From: RGIG6374 sp045600965
GTDB taxonomy: Bacteria > Bacteroidota > Bacteroidia > Bacteroidales > UBA932
NCBI GenBank assembly: GCA_045600965.1
Contig: JAZRYW010000009.1
Coordinates: forward strand, 1 to 46,515
Direction: 5' to 3'
Length of the DNA: 46,515 nt
This document shows, piece by piece, positions 33,504 to 41,115 of the stretch (within the stretch, counting starts at the first letter, position 1; every line of letters starts with the position of its first letter). The translations under genes were made by a program, and so were the position numbers. The notes below the pieces were generated by a model that saw only the letters and a list, made by a program, of their open reading frames with translations, was not told where the DNA came from and searched no databases.

Positions 33504-34913
33504 TCATTGTTCAGTGGCGTTCATATAATAATACCAATATGTGGTCTTGTAGAGATACGGATTGAGATAGAACTTGTCGAGTCTCGACATTGTCTGTGGT
33601 GAAACTCCGTATTGAGCGGGATCTGTGCCCGCAATATTGTTGTTGTGTTTGATATTGAGCCAGATAAGCGTCGCTTCCTGGTATATGTCCGGAATCGTTT
33701 CCTCAAAAGCCCTGTCTTCCATAAAGGAATCAAGGTCAAGGGTCAGAAGGTCATAGCAGAGCAGGTATTCCCGAGCCATTGCATTGTTTGGATTGGCTTC
33801 AAGAAGCTTGCCCAGCAGCAGAGGATAATTGTTGCTTCCTGAGACTACGTCATCCCTTATGGCATTGGCGCGGGCTGCGGCAATTGCTTCCCTTGTTGCT
33901 TCATCCCAGTTGACAGGCATCATATTTCTTGCCCACTTGCGATAATTCAGCGTTCTGGAAAGCATTCCCAGGTACTTCTCCGCGCTTCCGTATTCCCCGG
34001 AAACAAGGTTTATCATAGCAAGTCTTACTATGTAGCGTGCGCCTGTATGCTTGGGAGAGAACTGCATCGACACCATCGCGCTCTGGTCTGCCAGGGTCAT
34101 ATTTCCCAGATGATACCAGACTTCGCCCGCCAGGCCGTTCGTGAATGGGGACACCCTGTCGGTCACGAAAAGGAAAAGATTGTTGGCATAGTCCTGGGGA
34201 TGTTTCAGAAGGCGCTCCGAAAGCTGGCCTTTCATTGCGGTGGCAAGGTTGTAGATATAGCCCGCCTCCCTGTACATCAGATTGCACTTGGAGATGTCGA
34301 GCACCTTGTCCCAGTCTTCGCGTATGGTTTCGACTTCCAGGGCTATAAGTTTTTCATTTTCAAAGTCCGGCCCGGCAAGCGGTTTGCCGTAATAACTGTG
34401 GTATGGAATGCCGAAAGCAAGATAGGCCGCAACTAGAAATGCAGGTAAAGCTATGGCACGGCCCCTTGCGCTTTTGAATTTCAAGGCCAGAAGGACGAGA
34501 AGCAGAATGCCTGCAACAGAGATTGTATATTGTGTTATATAGTTTGTTCCGGTCTCTCTGAGAAATGCCCACGCATAGAACAGAAAAGCAGGAATCAATG
34601 ATAGTTTCTTGCCGATGAATTGACGTGAAATGTAATAGACCGTTACGGTGATTGACGTCAGCAATGCGGATACGATGACCGGTCCCAGAATTTTGAAACA
34701 GAAGAACTGTTCCAGGAAATCCCCAAGAAATCTCGAGAGGAAACCCACTGAGCCATAAGTTCTGAAGATATATGGCAGATCATAAAGGAAGAGAGTCTGC
34801 TGCTCCCTGCGTATAAGGTGGTACGAATATGCGAATTGAAAGAATATGAACGAGAGCAGAAAAGCGCCTGCTATCAGAATCATCTGGCGGTATTTTCCGA
34901 TAAATCCTTTCAT
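33504..34913 (-). CDS. DUF6057-type integral membrane protein
   Basis: The N-terminal third of this 469-residue protein contains about five hydrophobic helices (near 10-30, 60-75, 80-100, 105-125, 128-145 and 155-170). The rest is a soluble helical part with repeat-like pairs resembling TPR helices (NPNNAMAREYLLCYDLL). I recognise the overall pattern as the DUF6057 family of Bacteroidetes and cannot assign a function. It is the first gene after the susD terminator and pairs with the CxxCH lipoprotein gene. A helical domain facing the periplasm might organise the enzyme lipoproteins, but that is speculation. Confidence 0.72.
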   Translation of the reverse strand: MKGFIGKYRQMILIAGAFLLSFIFFQFAYSYHLIRREQQTLFLYDLPYIFRTYGSVGFLSRFLGDFLEQFFCFKILGPVIVSALLTSITVTVYYISRQFIGKKLSLIPAFLFYAWAFLRETGTNYITQYTISVAGILLLVLLALKFKSARGRAIALPAFLVAAYLAFGIPYHSYYGKPLAGPDFENEKLIALEVETIREDWDKVLDISKCNLMYREAGYIYNLATAMKGQLSERLLKHPQDYANNLFLFVTDRVSPFTNGLAGEVWYHLGNMTLADQSAMVSMQFSPKHTGARYIVRLAMINLVSGEYGSAEKYLGMLSRTLNYRKWARNMMPVNWDEATREAIAAARANAIRDDVVSGSNNYPLLLGKLLEANPNNAMAREYLLCYDLLTLDLDSFMEDRAFEETIPDIYQEATLIWLNIKHNNNIAGTDPAQYGVSPQTMSRLDKFYLNPYLYKTTYWYYYMNATEQ

Positions 34914-34929
34914 TGCAGTAATTTGATTT

Positions 34930-34964
34930 AAAAATCAGGCGTCCCTTTATCAGGGGCGCCTGAT
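34930..34964 (-). terminator. Intrinsic terminator downstream of susD, inside the PUL
   Basis: Bases 34934-34945 and 34953-34964 form a 12-bp stem (one G-U pair) with a 7-nt loop. Read on the minus strand it is followed by TTTTTAAA. It lies 30 nt after the susD stop and 17 nt before the DUF6057 start. I see no TAnnTTTG box between it and the next gene, so the enzyme genes probably depend on read-through. Confidence 0.8.
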
Positions 34965-34994
34965 CGTTAGAGTATCAATTTGAATGTGTTCGGA

Positions 34995-36818
34995 TTATTC
35001 ATCCTTAGCCCATCCAAGGACATCAACGAGGTTAGGGTTGACGGTCTTGAAATCGAGAGGGAAAGGAAGATATTCGTGCTTGCCAACCTGGAAAGCGTTG
35101 AAGTTAACGGGTGAGTTGACTGTAAAGAGCTTATGATATTTACCGAAGCCGGGCTTAGTGCTGCCGTCTTCAGCCTTGTAAGTGAATTCATCATAAACGG
35201 TGGTTACAGTTTCGTGAATCTTTGACTTGTTGAATACGTCGTCAAGATTAACCTTACCCTGCTTGCTCCAGCGGACGAGGTCCTGGAAGCGGCAGTTTTC
35301 GAACCAGAATTCATACTGCTTTTCATCCATAATATCCTGGAAGGTAAGTTCCTTGCTGATCTTGCCTGAACCGGAACGTTCCTGTACTTCGTTGAGAGCC
35401 TTGAGGCCGGCAGCCTTGTCACCACCGCCGAGGCAGGCTTCAGCGTAGAGAAGGAGCGCTTCAGCATAACGGGCAACACCGAAGTTCTTCTGGCTTGAGT
35501 TCTGTCCGAATGCGGGGATGTTGTCTGCGTGATAACCTTCTTTGCCCTGAGTGAGTATTCTGGGAGGATTCAGATAGGTCATGAACTTCCATTCGAAGTA
35601 GGGACCGTGGCTGAAGAGACCGGTTGCGTTGAGACCGCGGTTAGGGTCAGCCTGCTTCTGTTCGAGAGTACCGTCGTTGAACTGTGAGCCACCCCAATCC
35701 ATCTCATAAAGGAATTCCTCTTCAGTGAGGAAGGTAGCGCGACGACGATATGAGTTACCGTCGTGAGCGAGGAACTTGGCAGCGAAGTCAGCCTGGATAG
35801 CACCACCGCCCCATCCGTCAGTCTGGCTCTGGGTAGGAATGGAGTTCAGGGAACCGGTACGCCAGTTGAGAACGTTTGCGCACATCCAGCGGCCACGGAA
35901 GATAGGCTGTCCAAAGCCCCAGGAGTTGCTGGTGTAAGCGGGGTCTTCGATGAAGTTGGGTTCGAAGATCTTTTCAGCGTTGCCGTCACCGTCTACGTGG
36001 AAGTTTGTCCAGAATTCTTCACCGGGAACAAGAGCATACTTCTTTGAGTTGATCAGGTCACCGAGATACTGGGTTGCCTTGGTGTAGTCGGGAGTTGAAA
36101 GGAACATAGCTGCCTTACCTGCTACGAACTGTGCGAAACCGGTAGTCATGATGGCAGTGGCATCCTTATCGTTGACATCCTTACGGGTAGGGAGTTTGCC
36201 GGATTTGATGGCCTTGTCGCATTCTGAGATTACCCAGTTGAGGATAGCGTCCTGGCTTTCGGCGTTTGAAGGAAGTTCGTCAGCATCGTAGAGACGGTCC
36301 ATCAAAGGAGGACGGTTCCACATAAGGGCGGTGCAGAGGTGCAGATATGCGCGCATTACGCGTGCTTCGGCAACGTACTGTTCAGTCAGAGCGCTGGTGA
36401 ACTTGGGTTCAGTGCCTTCCCTGTTTTCGTTGGTGAAGTTGGAGATGATAAGGTTTGCGTGATAGATAGCGTAGTAGTAGCGCTGATAGCATTCCTTAAG
36501 GGTAGCTGATGCTTCGCCATAGGTGAATTCATCGAAAATACGGAATGCATCGTGGTCAGCATTGTTGCCACCTGCTGACAGAACGTCGTCAGACGCATAG
36601 TTGAGGATAACCTGCTGGGGGTTGTCGATACCTTCGGTACCAGCCACATTTGTTATGTAGTTTACATACATATCGGCACGCGCTGCAATTGCATCATCGT
36701 CTGATGCATAGAAGTTTTCGTAACTTACGACACCCTTCTGAGGGATATCAAGCTTGTCAACGCAGGAAACTGCGACAACAGCCAGTCCTAAAAGTATAGG
36801 GAGAAATGTCTTTTTCAT
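34995..36818 (-). CDS. susD: SusD/RagB-family outer-membrane glycan-binding lipoprotein
   Basis: The 607-residue lipoprotein (MKKTFLPIL, lipobox ending VSC at Cys19) has the SusD fold. Helical TPR-type segments include ARVMRAYLHLCTALMWNRPPLM, and the C-terminal part contains MDEKQYEFWFENCRFQDLVRW, a hallmark of the family. SusD proteins cap the SusC barrel at the cell surface and deliver oligosaccharides. The start at 36818 gives a clean lipoprotein signal; the ATG four codons upstream (36830) is also possible. It follows susC with a 13-nt gap. Compared with the enzyme genes its codons look more uniform (GAA, GTT, GCT rich), as expected for strong expression. The ligand cannot be read directly. 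Confidence 0.92.
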   Translation of the reverse strand: MKKTFLPILLGLAVVAVSCVDKLDIPQKGVVSYENFYASDDDAIAARADMYVNYITNVAGTEGIDNPQQVILNYASDDVLSAGGNNADHDAFRIFDEFTYGEASATLKECYQRYYYAIYHANLIISNFTNENREGTEPKFTSALTEQYVAEARVMRAYLHLCTALMWNRPPLMDRLYDADELPSNAESQDAILNWVISECDKAIKSGKLPTRKDVNDKDATAIMTTGFAQFVAGKAAMFLSTPDYTKATQYLGDLINSKKYALVPGEEFWTNFHVDGDGNAEKIFEPNFIEDPAYTSNSWGFGQPIFRGRWMCANVLNWRTGSLNSIPTQSQTDGWGGGAIQADFAAKFLAHDGNSYRRRATFLTEEEFLYEMDWGGSQFNDGTLEQKQADPNRGLNATGLFSHGPYFEWKFMTYLNPPRILTQGKEGYHADNIPAFGQNSSQKNFGVARYAEALLLYAEACLGGGDKAAGLKALNEVQERSGSGKISKELTFQDIMDEKQYEFWFENCRFQDLVRWSKQGKVNLDDVFNKSKIHETVTTVYDEFTYKAEDGSTKPGFGKYHKLFTVNSPVNFNAFQVGKHEYLPFPLDFKTVNPNLVDVLGWAKDE

Positions 36819-36831
36819 CGTATTGTACATA

Positions 36832-39800
36832 TTAGAAAGTTATGTTAACACCGAGGAGAAGCTTCTGCATTGTAGGATATGAACCCCAGTCAAGACCGGC
36901 ACCTGAAGTGGTGTTGATCGATGCAGTTTCAGGATCGAGACCCGGATAGCTGGTGAAGGTGAAGAAGTCATCGAGAGATACATAGAAGCGGAGATCGGAG
37001 ATAGCGGCCTTCTTTGTAATCTTCTGAGGGAGAGTGTAACCGAGCTGGAGCTGTTTGATCCTGAAGAAGTCACCCTTGAAGAGGTTGGCAGTTGAGGATG
37101 CGTAAACGAGGTCACCGTGGATCAGCTTGGGTGAAGGGGTGTTGCCAGCCTTGTATTCTTCAAGATAATACTTGAGGTTGTTCTTGAAGCCGGTACGGAG
37201 GAGGACAGGCATAATTGAGTTGCCGCCCTGGCCTGCGCCATAGACTGCGAGGTCGATACCCTTCCAAGCGAGGTTGATGTTCAGACCATAGTAGTAGGTA
37301 GGCATTGCATTGCCGATGAACGTGAGGTCTTCTGAACCGGGATCGGTCGTAGGTTTGCCGTCTGCACCGGTGTACTGAGGCTTGCCTTCAGAGTCCATAC
37401 CGATGTATTCGAAACCGCGGAGGTACCATACTGAGTAGCCGGGTTCGAAAGCGCTCTGTACCTGATAGTTGGTAGATGAAGCATCAGCCATTGTGATACG
37501 TGCTACACCGTCAGGGAGTGAGAGGACTTCGTTGTGGTTGAATGATACGTTACCGTTGATAGAGTAACTGAAATCACCGATATTGTCTCTCCAGCCAAGT
37601 TCGATTTCAAGACCGTCGTTGAGAACGCGACCTGCGTTGATGGTAGTGCTGCCCACACCAAGTTCTGCAGGAACGGTTACCTGGATAAGCTGGTCCTTGG
37701 TCTGCTTGTTGTAGTAGTCGATGCCGAGGGTCAAACGGTTGTTGAGGAAGCGTGCATCGAGACCGAGGTCTATCTGCTCTGAAGTTTCCCAAGTAAGGTT
37801 GGGGTTAGGCAGACCGTTAGGTGAAGAAGCGAGGACACCGCCCTGGGTTGCAACACCATACTGGTAGAAGTTGTTACCGAGGCTGATGGTTGAAGAATAA
37901 GGATAGTTGTTCAGGACGGAGATGTTACCGTTGCGACCCCAGGAAGCGCGGAGCTTGAGGAAGTCGACACCGCTGACGTTGTCCTTGAACCATGATTCGT
38001 TGCTGATGGTCCAACCTGCAGAAACTGAAGGGAAGTAGCCCCAGCGGCTTGCTGCGGGGAGCTTGGATGAGTCGAATGCATCGGCACGGAAGTTGGCCTG
38101 GATGCTGTAGCGGTCAGCGTAAGAGTAGATCAGACGGCCGAAGTATGCAAGAGATGCGCTTCTGCTGGGAGCGTTGCCTACAGACTTGACTGCGTCAGCG
38201 GTCAGGTAGTTGATGTAACGGAAGTTTTCAGCGGTTGAAGTAAGGATGCTTGCGCCGTTTGAACTTGCAGAAGTGTTGTCGCTGTTGTTTTCGCGGTATG
38301 ACATACCGGCCATTGCAGTGATGGTGTGCTTCTTTGCGAAGGTCTTCGTGTAGTTTGCGAAGTTTTCCCACTGATAGTAGTATCCGTAGCTGGTTGAAGC
38401 GGAGATGCTGTAGTTATCGTTGTTACCACGGTCACCGTAGCAGTAAGGAGCGGTGTATGAGTGGCTTGCACCGGTTGAGATGCGATAACCGAGACGAGAG
38501 GTGATGGTCAGGCCCTTGATGGGGCTGAGGTTTGCATACATCGTACCGTTGATGTTGAAACCGCCGTTTGAAGAGTCGGTTGCATCACGCTTTGCAAGAG
38601 GGTTACCTTCAGTGTCGGCATACTTGGTGTTTGCGAACCAGCCGTTTTCATCACCGAGGAAGTTGTAAGGAATAGTTGAAGTGCCGTTCATCACAGCATC
38701 ATATTTCTGCCTTACGGAGAGTGACATTTCGTCAGGAGTAGTCCAGTAAACAGGAGTCAGAGGGTCCATCATCCACATGGTTTCGAATGAAGAAGAATAA
38801 CCACGCTGGGAAACGCCCTTGGTTGACCACTTTTCAATGGAGTTGTTGGTACCTACCTGCAACCATTTGAAGAGCTGGTAGTCAGCATTGACCTGAGCGG
38901 TGAGACGGGTGTAAACGTCCTTGTCGCCACGGATCACACCATTGTTGTTCACATAGTTGATTGAAGTGAAGAAGTGACCTTCCTTGTTACCGCCTGAGAA
39001 GCTTACAGAGTGCTGCTGGCTCCAAGAGGGTTCGATGTATGCGCCGATCCAGTCAGTATCGATAACGCCGCCTTCATACATGGAGTGCTTGTAATCGTAC
39101 TGGTTGAGCATTGCGTCTACATTGGTGAAGTCTTCGAGACGAACCCATTCGAGGAATTCCTCACGGTTCATCAAAGGACGTCTGCTGTAGTTCTGCAGAG
39201 TAGCCTTGCCGCTGTAAGAAACTGAAGAGTGACCGGTCTGACCGCTCTTGGTGGTGATCAGAACGACACCGTTACCTGCTTCAGCACCGTAGATTGCTGC
39301 GGAAGCCGCGTCCTTGAGGACTTCGATTGATTCGATCATCTGAGGGTCAAGATACTGGATGCTTGAAACCTGGAGACCGTCGACGATGAGCAGAGGGCTG
39401 ATGTTACCGGAGTTAGAAGATGTACCGCGGACACGGATGCTTGCGCCTGAACCGGGAGCACCGTCAGTGATTACGTGTACACCGGAAACCTTACCCTGAA
39501 GAGCTGCTGCAGCATCGGTGGTTGACTGCTTCTTGAGTTCGTCACCACGGAGGGATGCAACTGAACCGGTGAGGTCGCTCTTCTTCTGGACACCGTAACC
39601 GATGACGACAACGTCATCAAGGAATTCGGTATCCTCGACGAGGATCACGTGGAATTCGGTCTGTGTAGCGGTTGAAAGGACCTGAGTCTTGTAACCTACA
39701 CAAGATACTTCAACATTGGCGCCGGCGGGTACGTTGAGCTTGAACTTACCGTCGAGGTCTGTTACAGTACCAATCTGACCGTTGCCGACAACAACGACAC

Positions 39801-39942
39801 CCGCACCGATGATGGGGGCATTCTGTGAGTCAACAACAGTACCGCTGATAGAACGGTTCTGAGCGAAAGCCGAGCTAAGACCCAGAACGAGAGTGACGAG
39901 AACCATAAAAGCCCTGGTCACAACTGATTTGTGTTTTACCAT
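36832..39942 (-). CDS. susC: SusC/RagA-family TonB-dependent outer-membrane transporter
   Basis: The protein has 1036 residues and a signal peptide ending AFAQ. A CarboxypepD_reg-like domain (about 30-110, ISGTVVDSQNAPIIGA), a TonB-box-like stretch (LDDVVVIGYG) and the plug domain follow (about 120-230, with LQGKVSGVHV and IRVRGTSS), then the 22-strand barrel ending in phenylalanine. It imports oligosaccharides with the SusD partner, using TonB energy. It has no STN/anti-sigma extension, so control is probably through a two-component or other regulator outside this window. It is the first gene of the run, with a leader of about 90 nt and a -7 box at 40040-40047. Confidence 0.95.
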   Translation of the reverse strand: MVKHKSVVTRAFMVLVTLVLGLSSAFAQNRSISGTVVDSQNAPIIGAGVVVVGNGQIGTVTDLDGKFKLNVPAGANVEVSCVGYKTQVLSTATQTEFHVILVEDTEFLDDVVVIGYGVQKKSDLTGSVASLRGDELKKQSTTDAAAALQGKVSGVHVITDGAPGSGASIRVRGTSSNSGNISPLLIVDGLQVSSIQYLDPQMIESIEVLKDAASAAIYGAEAGNGVVLITTKSGQTGHSSVSYSGKATLQNYSRRPLMNREEFLEWVRLEDFTNVDAMLNQYDYKHSMYEGGVIDTDWIGAYIEPSWSQQHSVSFSGGNKEGHFFTSINYVNNNGVIRGDKDVYTRLTAQVNADYQLFKWLQVGTNNSIEKWSTKGVSQRGYSSSFETMWMMDPLTPVYWTTPDEMSLSVRQKYDAVMNGTSTIPYNFLGDENGWFANTKYADTEGNPLAKRDATDSSNGGFNINGTMYANLSPIKGLTITSRLGYRISTGASHSYTAPYCYGDRGNNDNYSISASTSYGYYYQWENFANYTKTFAKKHTITAMAGMSYRENNSDNTSASSNGASILTSTAENFRYINYLTADAVKSVGNAPSRSASLAYFGRLIYSYADRYSIQANFRADAFDSSKLPAASRWGYFPSVSAGWTISNESWFKDNVSGVDFLKLRASWGRNGNISVLNNYPYSSTISLGNNFYQYGVATQGGVLASSPNGLPNPNLTWETSEQIDLGLDARFLNNRLTLGIDYYNKQTKDQLIQVTVPAELGVGSTTINAGRVLNDGLEIELGWRDNIGDFSYSINGNVSFNHNEVLSLPDGVARITMADASSTNYQVQSAFEPGYSVWYLRGFEYIGMDSEGKPQYTGADGKPTTDPGSEDLTFIGNAMPTYYYGLNINLAWKGIDLAVYGAGQGGNSIMPVLLRTGFKNNLKYYLEEYKAGNTPSPKLIHGDLVYASSTANLFKGDFFRIKQLQLGYTLPQKITKKAAISDLRFYVSLDDFFTFTSYPGLDPETASINTTSGAGLDWGSYPTMQKLLLGVNITF

Positions 39943-39986
39943 AGGTTTGTTAAAATTTGGTTAATAATTAAGTTGTTTATTTAGGA

Positions 39987-40037
39987 TAATAGTATCTGTC
40001 CAACGTTAGTATCTGCTTTCATTAACAGATATTATTA
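39987..40037 (-). repeat. Inverted repeat in the susC leader, with repeated TATCTG
   Basis: TAATAGTATCTGT (39987-39999) pairs with ACAGATATTATTA (40025-40037) at 12 of 13 positions. A further direct copy of AGTATCTG is at 40008-40015, 17 bp from the first at 39991-39998. The element lies just downstream of the predicted susC transcript start, so it could be an RNA hairpin in the leader or a set of operator half-sites. Confidence 0.5.
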
Positions 40038-40039
40038 TA

Positions 40040-40047
40040 CAAATATA
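40040..40047 (-). promoter_or_regulatory. Bacteroidetes -7 box for the PUL (susC)
   Basis: Read on the minus strand, TATATTTG matches TAnnTTTG, in the context TTGTTTATATTTG. The same extended context occurs at 43585 and nearly so at 46320. The transcript would start near 40034, giving a leader of about 90 nt. No convincing -33 element is seen, as expected for an activator-dependent promoter. Confidence 0.6.
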
Positions 40048-40146
40048 AACAAAAAATATTAATTCGTAGCATATTCATAAGAAAAATATACATTTTTGTG
40101 AGCCTTTCAATGAATACGTACACCTTATTAATAAATAAACGGATTA

Positions 40147-40214
40147 AGAATCTGTTTTGAAATGGTTCACGAAAATTATTAAGTATTGAAGTTAATCATT
40201 CCAAAACAGATTCT
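40147..40214. repeat. 13-bp inverted repeat with 42-nt spacer
   Basis: AGAATCTGTTTTG (40147-40159) and CAAAACAGATTCT (40202-40214) are perfect inverses. The right arm ends 6 nt before the plus-strand -7 box at 40221. The same 13 bases, extended to 15, occur once more at 10035-10051, in the last codons of the doubled GH43 gene. It may be a regulator site or the remnant of a small inverted-repeat element. Confidence 0.55.
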
Positions 40215-40220
40215 AATATT

Positions 40221-40228
40221 TACCTTTG
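40221..40228 (+). promoter_or_regulatory. Bacteroidetes -7 box for the NfnA-like gene
   Basis: TACCTTTG matches TAnnTTTG exactly, 28 nt before the ATG at 40257. The likely start is near 40233. The -33 region is not clear. Confidence 0.6.
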
Positions 40229-40256
40229 CACCACAAAACATTTCAGACCGTTCGAT

Positions 40257-41114
40257 ATGTATGAGATTTTGGAAAAGGAGATGCTCTCTCCTCTTGTATG
40301 CAGGATGAAGGTCCACGCTCCGAGGATCGCATCAGCCGCCGAACCGGGCCAGTTCCTTATGGTCCGCACGGATGAGAAGGGCGAAAGGATTCCGCTGACG
40401 ATAAGCGATTACGACCACGAGGAAGGCTGGGTGTCAATAGTGACGCAAAGGGCAGGCGCTTCCACCGCTGACATAGTGGCGATGGAAACCGGAGGGAGCT
40501 TCAGCGACGTGGCCGGTCCTCTTGGCAACCCCTCGGAATTCACCCGCCTGGATGAAACAGCCCTTAAAGGGAAGCGGTTCATATTTCTGGCCGGCGGAGT
40601 CGGTGCCGCTCCGATATATCCGCAGGCAAAATGGCTCCACGCCCGCGGAGCGCACGTGGAGGTCGTCATAGGTGCAAGGAGCAGGGACCTTATTATATAC
40701 AAGGAGGAAATGTCATCCGTGTGCGACCGTCTCCACATCTGCACAGATGACGGGTCCGAAGGATTTCACGGGCTGATCACCGCCCTTCTGGAAAAGTTGG
40801 TCGCTGAAGGCAATATCTACACGGACGCTGTCGCGATAGGTCCTATGATAATGATGAAGTTCGCCGCCGCCACAGCAGTGAAGCTGTCGATACCCGTCAC
40901 CGTCAGTCTCAACACCCTTATGGTGGACGGTACAGGTATGTGTGGAGCGTGTCGTGTGACAGTTGGTGGGAAAACTCGTTTCGCCTGTGTCGATGGCCCT
41001 GAATTCGACGGCGCACTGGTTGATTTCGACGAGGCGATGCGTCGTGTGGGACAATACCGTGACCAGGAGAAGGCCGCAATGGAAAACCACAAATGCAGAA
41101 CAGGGAGGAACTGA
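40257..41114 (+). CDS. NfnA/SudB-like FAD- and [2Fe-2S]-containing oxidoreductase subunit
   Basis: The 285-residue protein is of the dihydroorotate dehydrogenase electron-transfer/sulfide dehydrogenase type. An FAD-binding barrel (about 1-100), an NAD-binding part with LAGGVGAAPI (111-120) and a C-terminal iron-sulfur segment with Cys229, Cys232 and Cys244 (DGTGMCGACR) are seen. Asp224 could be the fourth ligand, as in NfnA. Paired with the glutamate-synthase-like subunit directly downstream (1-nt gap), it should form an NADH-dependent ferredoxin:NADP oxidoreductase that balances NADH, NADPH and ferredoxin in anaerobes. A sulfide dehydrogenase role is an alternative. Confidence 0.88.
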   Translation: MYEILEKEMLSPLVCRMKVHAPRIASAAEPGQFLMVRTDEKGERIPLTISDYDHEEGWVSIVTQRAGASTADIVAMETGGSFSDVAGPLGNPSEFTRLDETALKGKRFIFLAGGVGAAPIYPQAKWLHARGAHVEVVIGARSRDLIIYKEEMSSVCDRLHICTDDGSEGFHGLITALLEKLVAEGNIYTDAVAIGPMIMMKFAAATAVKLSIPVTVSLNTLMVDGTGMCGACRVTVGGKTRFACVDGPEFDGALVDFDEAMRRVGQYRDQEKAAMENHKCRTGRN

Positions 41115-41115
41115 A

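Larger units (their letters stand above)
39943..40256. other. Divergent intergenic region between susC and the NfnA-like gene
   Basis: No open frame of note was found. The AT-rich 314 nt hold a -7 box for each direction (40040-40047 minus, 40221-40228 plus), a hairpin in the susC leader (39987-40037) and a long-spaced 13-bp inverted repeat (40147-40214) next to the plus-strand promoter. The PUL regulator's binding site should lie here. Confidence 0.7.

Noticed and set aside
40963..41115. 51-residue N-terminal extension of the GltA-like protein
   Set aside because: It lies inside the NfnA-like gene in another frame. The ATG at 41116 has a good ribosome binding site, and the protein begins there in the usual family position.
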